Of a stretch of DNA of 64,000 nucleotides, positions 11,732-22,714 are shown piece after piece. The DNA is taken from the NCBI RefSeq assembly GCF_026210795.1, contig NC_089437.1:868001-932000 (forward strand), read 5' to 3'. Made by a program: the position numbers and the translations under genes. Within the stretch, counting starts at the first letter, position 1. Every line of letters begins with the position of its first letter. The DNA comes from Rhizophagus irregularis (lineage: Eukaryota > Glomeromycota > Glomeromycetes > Glomerales > Glomeraceae). The notes below the pieces were generated by a model. That model searched no databases. It was not told where the DNA came from and worked only from the letters and a program-made list of their open reading frames with translations.

Positions 11732-12910
11732 ATGGAGTCAGCATACAAATTTACAGAATATAGATACAGGTTTCTAAAAGAAACAAAAAATATTTCTAGT
11801 GCGAACTCAAGGACCTCAACAAAAAGTCATGAAAAAGCACCAAGAGACGGGGGTCTCAGCAAAACTGAACAAAACTTCCTGGAGTCAATACGGAATGACG
11901 CTGTACGCAGAAAAGAAACTATAAAAGATATTGTTTTAAAGTGTTCAGCAGTGTCTTTCGACGTCTATATAGACGAAATAAAAAGACTCTCATGGGAAAA
12001 TTCAAAACTGCGCGAAGAACTGCAGAGGAAAGACCACGTGATGGATAGAAAAGTCAATGAGGAGAAACAACAAGCACGAATAATATCGCAGAAAAATGAG
12101 CAAATAAAGAAAATTTCGCAAGAAGTGGAAAAAACGAGATCAGAACTAAAAAAGGTTAAAACAGGCGTCAACAAAGAAATCGATCAGCCGAAAAAATCTA
12201 AAAAAGGCCGATCTACATCAAACAGGAGAAAACGGGAAGAAATCCTAGAGATACCAGTTTTACCCGAAAATACCAGAAATGATCAGCAGGCCAAGGAGGC
12301 ACATGACATATTTTTCTACGATATACCAAAATACTGGAGTGAGGATGATGTAAGAACAAATCTGATGAAGATAGGAACAGTTTATAGATTGCAAATTCGA
12401 GGACAATATAAATACAAAACCGTTAAGGCAAAAATCGCTTTGAATGAAAATTTTGAAAAAACGTTCTTGGATGGACATTTCAGTATTTGTATTAGCAAAA
12501 ACTTTATCAGATGGTATGACGCGAAACTAGGTTTGAAAGGACGACAAGAGCGAGACCAATGGCAGACTGTGAGAGACCTAACTAACGAGGAAATGGAATC
12601 CATAAAGAAGGGGAATACATACGACTTCACGAAAAAACTGCAACAAACTTCCAAGACAGCGTTCATTAAAATTATCAAAATCACAAAAAATTGGAAAGTG
12701 ATTGGATATTTCAAGAACCTCAAAGAAATGGGAGAGGCAGTGGAGGATTCATGCACACAAGGAGATATCAATAGAGTTTGGTTAGTGAGAAATAAAAAGA
12801 CGATATATAAAGACGGTGATGCCAAGATAGAGACGAAGAAATTACACGAGAAGAAGATCGTTCAAGAAAAGGAAACTGCTACGGATAACAGGACGAACCC
12901 ACCTCTATGA
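11732..12910 (+). CDS. ORF1-type nucleic-acid-binding protein of the retroelement
   Basis: A 392-aa uninterrupted frame. Residues about 70-150 are a charged coiled coil ('KLREELQRKDHVMDRK', 'EVEKTRSELKKV'). They are followed by a Lys/Arg-rich basic patch ('PKKSKKGRSTSNRRKR'). A globular domain from about residue 190 to 270 ('IFFYDIPKYWSEDDVRTNL', 'YKTVKAKIAL') has an RRM-like pattern, and after it comes 'LKGRQERDQW'. Coiled coil plus RRM-like domain is the usual ORF1p architecture, an RNA chaperone that packages retroelement RNA. Start is the first ATG, 118 bases into the insert. The frame stays open across a TGA at 12908-12910 to 13384. Confidence 0.7.
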   Translation: MESAYKFTEYRYRFLKETKNISSANSRTSTKSHEKAPRDGGLSKTEQNFLESIRNDAVRRKETIKDIVLKCSAVSFDVYIDEIKRLSWENSKLREELQRKDHVMDRKVNEEKQQARIISQKNEQIKKISQEVEKTRSELKKVKTGVNKEIDQPKKSKKGRSTSNRRKREEILEIPVLPENTRNDQQAKEAHDIFFYDIPKYWSEDDVRTNLMKIGTVYRLQIRGQYKYKTVKAKIALNENFEKTFLDGHFSICISKNFIRWYDAKLGLKGRQERDQWQTVRDLTNEEMESIKKGNTYDFTKKLQQTSKTAFIKIIKITKNWKVIGYFKNLKEMGEAVEDSCTQGDINRVWLVRNKKTIYKDGDAKIETKKLHEKKIVQEKETATDNRTNPPL

Positions 12911-13781
12911 CTGGCCAGTGAACCGAAGACACCTATGACACCACCGGAGAGAATTTACAGAGAATTAGGGAACTTTGCTTCGCGACAAGAAAGCTTACTA
13001 CATCCATCAAAAGCGGAACAGGATTCAAGGATAAGTAAGACGCCAGACGAAAATGAAGTTGTTGAGATGATCAAAAATTGGAGAGTAGGAGAGAATACTC
13101 ATGACCATAACGACACTTCAGAAAACAAGGGGAAACAAGTACTGAAGAAAAATAACGTAGCGCCAGAAGAAGTGGTCGAAATCATAAAAGATTACAGAAC
13201 GAACAAAATTAAATACGTTCAGTATCAAGAATCAACCACCGACAGTGAGAACCTGATGAAGAAATTGGACGAAGTGAAAGCGATCTTCAATCAAACGTCC
13301 AACAAAATGGGCCTTTTTCGAATTTCAGGAGGAGATAGGGGTAGAGGATTTCATGGAAACAAAGAAGCTTGCTTCGGAATATAATAATTTTTTCCGACTA
13401 GGACATAAAATTATAAGTTTAGCAGAAAAATCAAAAATATTCGAGGAATATACAACCCTAAACGACAATTTTAAACAAAGATTGGAGAATGAAAATCGAT
13501 ATCAAGACGAAAAGAAGACGGGAGAAAAAAGACCAATGTTAGAATCTCCGAAGAAAGAGGAAGAACCCTTGGATTCAGACTATGTTGATGAAGAGAACAG
13601 TACTATTCCTGAAGAAGAATACTGGACAGCAAATTATCAACAAGAGAACACACAAGTAATCCAAGAAGTTACGTTTACGATGCGCGACGAAGATAAAGAA
13701 GATGAAGCAGAACCCAAGGCATCACCACCATTAAAGAATAGTGGAAAGAAAAAGAAGAAGAAGAAGAATAACAAGAAGTAA
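12911..13781 (+). pseudogene. C-terminal extension of ORF1, broken by a stop and a frameshift
   Basis: The frame of ORF1 continues after one TGA stop (12908-12910) and reads on to 13384. It contains two repeats of the type 'ENEVVEMIKNWR' / 'PEEVVEIIKDYR'. A second frame (13353-13781), shifted by one base and overlapping by 32 bases, carries an acidic, Lys-rich tail ending in a poly-lysine run. The simplest reading is one long ORF1 with one nonsense change and one indel. Two genuine small ORFs are also possible. No enzyme motif is seen. Confidence 0.5.
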
Positions 13782-14290
13782 AGAGAGTGGAAGAGTTTTA
13801 CGAGGAGAAATGAATTGCATTTTTAATCAAAGTCACATGATTCATGTAAAAAAGATTCTGATAACAAAAATTAACAACAAAATGTATTTTATTTCGATTT
13901 GTTTAATTTAGTTTAGAATACTAACTTTTATTTTTTGTAGGTATAAGGGGGATTTGGTGGAATAAACTGTTTGGGTGTGAGACCGTTGGGGCTCATCTTT
14001 AGAAGCTGCACATGGCAGACTCGAACTTTATATACACATTTCACTTTTACTCCCACATTTTAAAATTAGAATTCAAATAGTTAGGTTTCAAAAATCAAAT
14101 AGTCTGTTAATTTTAGTTTATTTTATTTTATCGGATATAGTATTTATTTTATTATTTTCTGTAATATATTTTCGTAGTATAGCTTAGAACTCTGTTATAG
14201 GGTTGACATGGTGTATAAACATGTTGGCTCTATGTATCTTGTACTTTAGGGTAGTCTATAGACACCAGACCTTAATAAAGATGCGTTACA

Positions 14291-14325
<35 letters not shown>

Positions 14326-14846
14326 TGTTCACGTTTAGACGGATTGGTTATTTATAAAAAAGAAAAAGCATACGGCGTAATGCTTTACATGGATCCCAAA
14401 ATTCTTAAGGATCACTCAGTCGATTTAACCAAAAAATCTGATATATATAGCTTAGCGGTATTATTCTGGCAGTTAACGAGTTGTAAACCACCTTTCGATT
14501 CTGAAACAGAAATTGGTTTAAAGATCTGCATCATTAATGGTCAAAGAGAAATTCCTATCCCAAACACAAATAGTGAATATGTTAGGCTTTATCAGAGTAA
14601 GTGTATATAATCTTAACAACAATAATATTCTGATTTTTTTTTTTGTAATAAAAAATATTATCTAACCCTAATATGTCTATTTAAATAGAATGTTGGGAAC
14701 TTGAACCAGATGACAGGCCAGATATTTCCGAAATAGTTACTATACTTAAGAGTATTAGCCCCGAAAAAAATAATACAATCGCCAACTTCGAAGAAAGTGA
14801 AATAACAAAAGAATCAGAAAACTATAGTTTATCATGTCAAGTTTGA

Positions 14847-16212
14847 ATATATAGAATTTTTATATAGGTTTATATTTAATCATTAAACCAGTTATGAATA
14901 ATCATTTTCGAATTTCAAGTTAGGCCAATTTTTTTTAATTAGATTTTAGCTTTTACAGTTGAAATTCTATCACTTGACATCAAAGTTCTGCACAAAAATT
15001 TCGCTGATCGGCAATTCCTTTGCTTTATGCAAATCCTTTTTGTCATAACAATCTTAATGATGATCCTTTCATATGATGATTATATATCACATGATATATA
15101 TCAATATAGAACATTTCTTACCTTCACCGTTTTATATATCATTTTCGTTTTTTTTTTATATTATGATGTTAACAGATTTTAGACAAATAAAAGAAAATCA
15201 TGAACGAAATAATATTTTGTGGAAAATCATGACATTGTAATTACTATCTTGTTTTCCTTGAGATTCAATCAACTCTACGTTATTTTTGAAACCGTTAACA
15301 GATATTTCACATGGAAAGAGTTTCCAATAAAATAATGTTACTTTATTTTATCGTATTTAAAGTCAAATTAGGCATAACACACTGTTATTATTTATTAGAA
15401 ACAAGAATTGGATCACATATTTTTTAGTTTATTGTATTACAAAGCCCTATATAATGATTGATAATACCGAGATGCCATTTCCTTCTGTGCATTGAACTTA
15501 TCCATTTAGCGGCAATAAAGCCGCCTATAATCTTTCTTGCGATACACATGATCTCAAGTTTCATTTTTTTTCCCTCGTATATACATCCTGAAATTATCTA
15601 ATTCGTAACCCTGCTATAAGGTTGTAATCCTCTACGTAAGTTTACATAAAATTCACAAAATCTGATCCTACGCATATTTTTCACAAATTTAGTTAATTAA
15701 CATAAGTTTATTCCCCGTCGCAGAGTTACGTCCAAAAAAAAAAAATGTCATGCGGAATGCATTGCATCACAGCATTTCTATATCAATCACAACTTACTGT
15801 ATGAATAACCATTATAAGAAGATGCGTTACTAACTAATGATTATGCAGTTACACTATTTCTACGAAGCTCTAAAGAGAATTAAATTTATAGGTTATCCTA
15901 TATTATTTCGATATAACGTTATATTAAGGTTCAATAGAATATAAAGGACGTATAATGGTACTGGACTATGATCGAAAATAGTACTGTAATAGAATACAAG
16001 TCAATCAACTGCAGACAGGAAAGTATTTGTCGAAATAATTTCTGGTGCGCAGAACCTTCACTAGAATAGCATTTTTATCATATCATATGACGTTCCCGTA
16101 TAAATGTATAATGGCACGTGACTATTAAATATGGGATGAAAAAAACCTAAAAAATGTTATAATTTATATAAATATCAAAAAAAAAAAAAAAATTTATGTA
16201 AACAAAATCATA
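14847..16212. other. 3' flank of kinase copy 3 and AT-rich spacer
   Basis: Up to about 15585 it matches the flank of copy 2, with about 200 extra bases near 14870-15110. After that nothing recognisable is seen. Confidence 0.4.
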
Positions 16213-16390
16213 CCTCGTTAATAATCTCTTCCATAGAACAACTATTGTGAAATTTTTTAATTGCAAATACTGTCGCATTTTTCAGTCTGCAGCATAAACC
16301 GAAGCGAATCTTCCAGAAGAAATCTCAGTAAAACTTTGAGAATCATAACAGTTAATTGAACGTCACGCCATTTAATAATATCTTTGACGT
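16213..16390 (-). pseudogene. isolated exon 1 of the kinase family
   Basis: On the minus strand this matches exon 1 of copies 2 and 3, including 'SSGRFASVYAAD' and the 'GAG|GTATGA' donor. A missing base at the conserved Trp codon and other changes break the frame. No following exons lie to the left, so it is an orphan fragment, head to head with the next pseudogene. Confidence 0.65.
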
Positions 16391-16394
16391 ATTT

Positions 16395-17398
16395 TCGGTA
16401 TCTGATTCTCAAATTACTGAGGCTGCTTCAGAGGATCCGCCCTAGTTTATAATGTATATTGGAAAAGTACATTAAGATTTGCAATTAAAAAATTCGTTAA
16501 AAGTTTCAAACAAAGAAGCCATTGTCAATGAGGTGCGTTACTGATATAGTCTTTATTATATAACTTTTTTGATAGTTAATATTTACAGTATATAATAAAT
16601 TTTTTTTTCAAATTCATTTAACGGGATTGGTTAATTCTCATTAAATATAATTCAATTTTATGGAGTTACGAAATTAAAAGGTAAATTTAGTAAATTTATA
16701 TGAAGTTATTTATTTACACTTTTTATTTTATTCTTCAGATAGAATGAATTATTCGCTCGTTCTTGAATATGCACTATGCAGATGGTAGAACATTAAAAAA
16801 TTATTTTGAAAACAATATTATAACCTTTAAATGAGAGAGCGAATTGCAAGTAACATGATAACACTAAGGTTACACACGGAGATCTTGTATTCTTTTTGCA
16901 CCCTAATAATATTTTATACAGATTTTGTCAAAACAAGATCAGCTAATCATACCGTCTAAACTTTTTTGAAAAAATCATTCGCCGTATGATTTAACCAAAA
17001 AATCAGATATATGGTTTGGGAGTATTATTCTAGTCGTTTATCACCGGTTGATTTTGAAAATAAAAATTGTTTTGAAATCATTAAATTAAGCAATAATAAA
17101 CAGAGAGAAATTCCTACTCGAATCACAAATGATAAAATTCGGTTCGCTTTATAAAGTATGAATAAAAGTATAATTTATTTTTTGCAATAAGATTTAATTA
17201 ATACAATTTATTTATATAAATAGAATGCTGGCAACACGAACCAGATGAAAGGCCATATATTAACCAAGTAATTCAAGAACTTGATAGTATTAATTCTAGT
17301 GATCCTATTGATTCTGAAACAATAATGTATCAACTGATCTTAATTCTAACGAAAGTGAATCAAGTTGTGAAGAATATGACATAAACTCCGATAAATAA
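16395..17398 (+). pseudogene. decayed TKL kinase copy
   Basis: All five exon regions of the kinase family can be traced: 'LRFAIKKFVKSFK' near 16470, 'GVTKLK' near 16670, 'NYSLVLEYA' near 16745, 'LTKKSDIWFGSIIL' near 17000 and 'CWQHEPDERPYINQVIQEL' from about 17224. Stops and indels occur in each, and the catalytic loop is scrambled around 16870. It ends with an acidic tail like copy 1. Confidence 0.7.
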
Positions 17399-17787
17399 AA
17401 TATAAATGTTTATAGATAATTTCATATCATTTCTTTTTTATCTATTTTTCGGACAGAATTTTCTTTTTTGTTACGAAAAGTCGAAAATTACCATATTTTT
17501 TTCATGTTTTATAGATTATTATTTGTAATTTTAAAAATAAAAATAAAAAATTTACTTAAAAAAAACTATTCAAAATAATTTTAATTGAAATAATTAATAA
17601 ATTGATATCATAACAAAATGGACTATTTTTTATTAATCAAACTCTACCGAGTTAAACAGAAATTTACACGTCACTCATTATCTTATTTGAATTTATCAAA
17701 AGATTTATTCAAATTAAATTGATCATAAATAAACTTTTTTTGTAATTTTAAACACATTTTATTTAATTTAGGGAAAATGTATACAGT

Positions 17788-18146
17788 ATCTCGCCCCCAG
17801 TATGATGTTAAAATCTCGCCTTCTGTAACAAAAAAAGAAATTTTTAATATACAAACTTTTTTAAAAAATATCTACTATGTGTATTTTCCCCTGCTTTACA
17901 AATTTACTTAAAGCATCAGAGATGGCTTTGAATGTCATTTTTGACTTATTTATTTATTTATTTATGTGAAGAATAGCAGGAACATCAAAAGTCATTTTTG
18001 ACTTATTTGACAAAACTTTTTTTTCGGGTCTTTTTCCGTTTAATCACGTGACGTATTTAATTCTGGTCAGAATTAAATGATCGGCATACAAAATATCCTT
18101 TTTTGGAATAAAGGCGAGATTTAAACATCACACATGGGTGCGAGAT
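17788..18146. mobile_element. MITE candidate with about 36-bp inverted ends
   Basis: The left end 'atctcgcccccagtatgatg' and the reverse complement of the right end, 'atctcgcacccatgtgtgat', match imperfectly, and both continue into 'aaatctcgcctt'. The interior (about 360 bp total) has the repeat 'gtcatttttgacttattt' twice and no ORF. No clean target duplication could be assigned. Confidence 0.55.
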
Positions 18147-18590
18147 CATTTATTTAAATGATCCTTACATTCTTTTAAGACTAAGCGTGAAGAGGTAAAA
18201 AATATATTATTATTTTTTACATTAAAGACCGATTCCATCATTAATAAAATTATTATTATATAAATACTACAAACTCTTTACTTTCTTTGATTTTAATAAA
18301 ATTAAATTCTACTTTTGATTTAACTTAACAGCAATACTTACATATTTGTAATTATTATCAAGCTTCAACCAATTATTCGTTATTCGTGAACTGTATACTC
18401 AAAAAATAAATTAGTGTCAATAATTCTTAATAAATTATTTTATTGAAAATATTATTAAAATTTAAAAATCTTTGTAACCAACTTGACAATGAATATGATG
18501 TCCAAAAAATTAGATATGATTCTTATATGTAAAAAAAGTATTTTTTTTATTTAATCAATTAAACAAATTTTATAACAAAATCATCAAATG

Positions 18591-19431
18591 TAGTGCTCCT
18601 ACCAGGTCGGATTCGGTCGGGTTTGGAGAATATATCCGACTCGACCCGGCAAAAATAGAAATAATCCGATTTTAACCCGACCCGGGTATATTTAATTCGA
18701 ATAACCCGGGTTAGACCCAAAATTTTCATTGGATAATATACTGTATGTTTAGTAATATATCAAAAATATTTTTTCAAATATAATTTTTTCAACAACGCAA
18801 GGTAATTGATCTTACAAGATGATCATATAGGTCACACAACTTCTTATTATTAAAACTAAAGCTAAGCACGAATTTAAAGATATCTTCAATTACTGTTTAT
18901 TTATTGCTTTACATTTGAACTATAAAATCGAAATTATATCACTTGCTTTAACAGAAATTTGACTATATGTCTGCCAGGACTTTAAACACATGCATGCTCT
19001 AATTGTATCTGCTTTAAGACTACATCTTTTTGCAGCTATCAAATCGGTTCCACCGGAAAATACTCTTTCTACTGGAACGCTGGTTGCTTTATTAATCATC
19101 AAAATAAACTTATTAGTTAATGTAATGTTAATAATTAATAATAATAATTCATACACATACCTGTAATTGCAAGGTGTCTCTAGCAATTTTCGCTAAGTGA
19201 GGATATACTACCTCATTCATCTAACATTAACGCGTAATCAATATGTGATCAGTGATTTTAATGATCATCCGGGTCTAATTCGGGTCAAAACCCGAGTCCA
19301 GGAAATGAATAACCCGACCCGATGGGTTGGGTCATGCAGGTCACGGGTTATTAAAATTGTTAGTACCGACCCGATTTAAAATTCACTCGGGTTGAATTAT
19401 CCGGGTTAGACCCGAATTTTGCGGAGCACTA
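18591..19431. mobile_element. non-autonomous hAT element
   Basis: 841 bp with 9-bp terminal inverted repeats TAGTGCTCC / GGAGCACTA and an exact 8-bp target duplication, ATCAAATG (18583-18590 and 19432-19439), the hAT hallmark. Both subterminal regions are rich in 'acccgggt' and 'gacccg' motifs, typical transposase-binding repeats. It keeps the end of a transposase gene on the minus strand. Confidence 0.85.
18920..19215 (-). pseudogene. hAT transposase C-terminal remnant
   Basis: The minus strand encodes 'VYPHLAKIARDTLQL' (about 19215-19163). After an AT-rich, intron-like gap it encodes 'SVPVERVFSGGTDLIAAKRC' and 'TIRACMCLKSWQ'. This is the hAT family dimerisation domain, which normally reads like S-V-P-x-E-R-x-F-S and M-C-L-K-S-W. 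The catalytic part of the transposase is absent, so the element cannot move by itself. Confidence 0.8.
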
Positions 19432-20192
19432 ATCAAATGTATAGTATAATTAATTTCAAATGGAAAAAAAACGAGCGAATCGAAGAATAATTACAATTAT
19501 AGTCAATTTTTATTTTTCTTAAAAGATCTAAAAAAAATGATAGAATATAAATTATTCAAATTATTTTAGTTCGATCTTTTAAAATAAATAAAATTTAATA
19601 TTAATATGATCGCGTAACACAACATGTGGTGAATTTCATGTTTCATTATTTCAGTGTTTCTTAAATTTTATATTTCTTTTATTTCAGTTATATTTACACA
19701 TCATTAAAATTATTTCATTTCAAATTTCTAGTGTTAAAAACTACCTTCTCATTTCCTTTAGTCATCATATTTAAGTATCAAAAAATCATCATTCTTTTAT
19801 TCTGGTCAATATTAAAAACATATTTTGCTGCTATTTTGCAATTCCCGGTGTTAAAAAAATTATAAGTTAAAAAAAATTTTTTATAATTAACTTACATTTC
19901 AAAACGAAAGACACTCAAGAAAAAAAAAACTATGCCACAACAAGAGAACCCGATATTTAAATGGTTTTTTTATCGCTATGTATTATTTTATTAATTACTA
20001 GTGTTATAATTATTAATACTTATAAAATAAACGCGTTTTATTATAAACAAAAATTGGTACAGCTTTTGTAAATATTCCATGCCAAAAATATTAGATTTTT
20101 TATTGTTTAAAAAATATTTTAACGTGAAAAGGGGAAGAAGTGCGGTTTTGCGTATAGTATAGTGCACGTCATCGTTCGCTACATAAATAATC

Positions 20193-21184
20193 CAATGTCG
20201 GACAACTTCCCGATAACCTTTTTCCCGACATACCCTTTGCCCGACAACGATTACCCGACAAGACATATTCCCGAATGTATATTTTACCGACATGACACAT
20301 TCCCTAATAGACATTATACCTACATGTTAGTTTTCCCGACATGACATTATCCCGACAACACATATCCCAACAGAAATTTCCCGACATGTTGAGATGATTT
20401 ACAAAAAGTAATTTATTATAATGTATCATGTTTATAAATATAAATATAAATGACTGTTATTAACAGTTCTTTATTTTCCTTTTTTTTCAATGTGATTTTT
20501 CACGACCAGCATGGTTTATATATATATATATTTATTTAATAATTATTTCATTTTTTTTAATAATTTTTTAAAACCGTTTTAATTTACTTTTTTATCTAAA
20601 TTTATTTTTAATTTATTATCATTTTTTTTAAAAAATAACTATTTTATAACAATTTTTTTTTTAAAAAAAGGTTTCTTAAACCGTTGTACTTTATAAGACA
20701 TGGATATATTTAATAAGACAATTGTCTTATGGCAAATTCTTTTTTAAAAAGTTGTTAAAAAAATAACTGGAAATAAATAAATGCAACTAAAATAAATTTT
20801 TGTAGGGACACAACGGGTTGCTGCAAGTTATTTTATTAAAAATTTGCACTATTAAAATGAAATATACAGTGTACATGAAATTGCGAATTTTTACTAAAAT
20901 AAATATATGAATAAAAAAAATTTTCTCCATATGTTTTATTTTAAATAATTGGGAAATTCGGGAAATCGCTTTTTTTAATGTATATGTCATGTCGAGAAAA
21001 TGTCTGTCGGGAAATGTGTTGTCGGGATAATGTCATGTCGGGAGAACTAACATGTCGGTATAATGTCTATTAGGGAATGTGTCATGTCGGTAAAATATAC
21101 ATTCGGGAATATGTCTTGTTGGGTGATCGTTGTCGGGCAAAGGGTATGTCGGAAAAAAGGTTGTCGGGAAATTGTGGTGTAACC
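20193..21184. mobile_element. long-inverted-repeat DNA element with minirepeat arms
   Basis: 992 bp, flanked by an exact 8-bp repeat AAATAATC (20185-20192 and 21185-21192). Each arm, about 200 bp, is made of diverged minirepeats around 'ttcccgaca' / 'tgtcggga', and the two arms are inverted copies of each other. The spacing from each end to the first CCCG is the same. The interior of about 590 bp is AT-rich with no convincing ORF. Superfamily is uncertain: the 8-bp duplication suggests hAT, the long arms Mutator or foldback. Confidence 0.75.
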
Positions 21185-21192
21185 AAATAATC

Positions 21193-22374
21193 GACTTACC
21201 ATATATCATATTATTTCTGACGATTATTTATTATAAAAAACAACCATATTTTTTCGCGTTATTATTCTCCTTTTTTTTTTATTTGTAATTTCAAAATAAA
21301 AATAAAAGTTTTTAACTTAAAAAAAAACTAATATTCAAAATAATTTTTTAAATAATTTATATTATGATCAATAATCTGCCAAAGAAAATTTGATGCTATG
21401 AATTTAATAATTAAAGGCTATATATTTTCTTAATTTTAAATATTTTTTTTCTTTCTACTTTATTTTTTTTATACAATAATTCTTTTACTTCATCTTATTT
21501 ATTTTCAATAAAAATCTTCAATATTAAATATTACTTTAGAAATTGTTAATAACCACTTAATCAATTTACTACTAGTAATCTTGGAATGAAAACGCATTTC
21601 TAACTTTATTTATTATTCTACCGGCTGCGATAAAAATATGCTATATAGCGCTGTACAATTGGATAAAAAAATATTGTTACATTAGTGGCTTCTGTGTCAT
21701 TTGTAAGGTGTGTCGTATAAAAGTGACAAATAATATTTTTTCTTATTCTTAAGCGGATAAGTAGAAGAGCGTGATATATTGTGTTAATAGCCAATATGAC
21801 ATATAACTCTGTAGTAAAGGGAATTTACTGCTTCAGAAAAAATCGAAATCATTAATTTTATATTCAATGTGTCAAATTAAATACTATCCCTAGTCTTACT
21901 GTATATACTATCATACTACTAAAACTTTTTAAATATTAAGGAATTAAAAAAAAAATTTTTTTTGAGCACGTAAATGCAATAATTTTACGTCTGAAAAATT
22001 TAATGAATGTAGTGGCCCGAATAACACGTGACCTCATTTTGGCCACTGATCAGTCTGATCATGGCTATGATATTTTTACCACCATAATGGCTTAATGATT
22101 TCACCAGTTTGTTATTGCAATCATTTTTCAAGAAAAACATAGACGAACGGCACAGTGGCAAAGCCTGCTAAGCCATCACAATAGCATAATGCATAATACA
22201 ACGAGGATGGCGCAGCTTCGATAATCAATGAAGATCATTGAAGAAAAAAGTGCTCTCCAGACGAATAGCAGATCAGATGCTGGAGATCATCTATTCAAAA
22301 GCCTTATATTTTCAGGGGCAACGTAATAACGTAATAACATGCCACGATTTAATCCTGCATCAGCAATCCTTTTA
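21193..22374. other. intergenic spacer
   Basis: No gene recognised. It includes a palindrome-like 'actgatcagtctgatcat' near 22045 and a less AT-rich patch at about 22020-22330 of unknown nature. Confidence 0.4.
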
Positions 22375-22376
22375 GT

Positions 22377-22665
22377 TAACTAATTCTAAGCATCCAAACT
22401 TATGACTTCGCTAAGCAGTAAGCCTCTATACCGATTTACATGTATACATCAATAATCTTTTTAAATGAATTTTTTGATTAACTGATTCTAAGCATCCAGA
22501 CTTATGACTTCGCTAAGCAGTAAGCCTCTATACCGAGTTATATGTATAAATCCTGCATCAATAATTCTTTTTAATGATTTTTTTTGATTAACTGATTATA
22601 AGCCTCCAGACTTATGACTTCGCTAAGCAGTAAGCCTCTATACCGATTTATTGTATAAATACATC
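22377..22665 (+). promoter_or_regulatory. triplicated upstream repeat of a secreted-protein gene
   Basis: Three direct copies start at about 22377, 22479 and 22589. Each has the core 'cttatgacttcgctaagcag' followed by 'taagcctctataccga' and a T-rich or TATA-like segment. The core is almost invariant while the linkers differ in length. The last copy ends with TATAAATA (22654-22661), about 55 bases before the start codon, the best TATA box candidate. Confidence 0.65.
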
Positions 22666-22714
22666 TTAACTAAAAATTTCTTTTCCACAAAAAAAAAAGT
22701 AAAAAATCAATAAA

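Larger units (their letters stand above)
11614..14323 (+). mobile_element. LINE-like retroelement with ORF1-type protein but no reverse transcriptase
   Basis: The insert is 2,710 bp and flanked by an exact 16-bp target duplication, 'gatgttcacgtttaga' (11598-11613 and 14324-14339). It ends in about 30 A residues (14294-14323), with an AATAAA signal at 14274-14279, 15 bases before the tail. These are hallmarks of target-primed reverse transcription. It encodes one 392-aa ORF1-like protein and a second, broken frame, then about 500 bases of 3' UTR. No reverse transcriptase, endonuclease or RNase H motifs are present, so it must have been mobilised by another element. Base composition is clearly richer in G and C than its surroundings. 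Confidence 0.85.
10587..14846 (+). pseudogene. TKL-type kinase (copy 3) split by a retroelement
   Basis: Tandem paralogue of the kinase at 8194-9628. Exons are 10724-10945, 11012-11081, 11303-11475, then 11546-11613 (first part of exon 4), interrupted, then the rest of exon 4 from 14324/14340 to 14596, and 14689-14846. Before the break the frame is intact, with 'SSGGFASVYAADW', 'IIHGDLHPGNILI' and 'IADFGCSRL'. After it the frame resumes with 'KKEKAYGVMLYMDPK' and ends at TGA 14844. The break falls just after the DFG motif, in the activation segment, so the gene cannot give a full kinase unless the insert is spliced out. One substitution, Arg to Cys in 'IGLKICIING', separates it from copy 2. 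Confidence 0.8.
10106..15585 (+). repeat. tandem segmental duplication, right unit
   Basis: Direct second copy of 7551-10090, enlarged by the insertion at 11614-14323. Exons differ by only a few substitutions and introns by small indels, so the duplication is fairly recent. Confidence 0.75.
18480..19975 (+). repeat. third copy of the kinase upstream region, without its kinase
   Basis: 18480-18590 and 19440-19975 match the flank before kinase copies 2 and 3 (7440-8215 and 10106-10600), including the 'tgccacaac ... gatatttaaatgg' block near 19930-19965. The homology stops soon after, where exon 1 would be expected. It is split by the hAT element at 18591-19431. Confidence 0.6.

Noticed and set aside
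12382-12825. 147-codon minus-strand frame opposite the retroelement ORF1
   Set aside because: It is the antisense shadow of the 392-aa frame, with hydrophobic composition typical of reading Lys/Glu-rich coding backwards.
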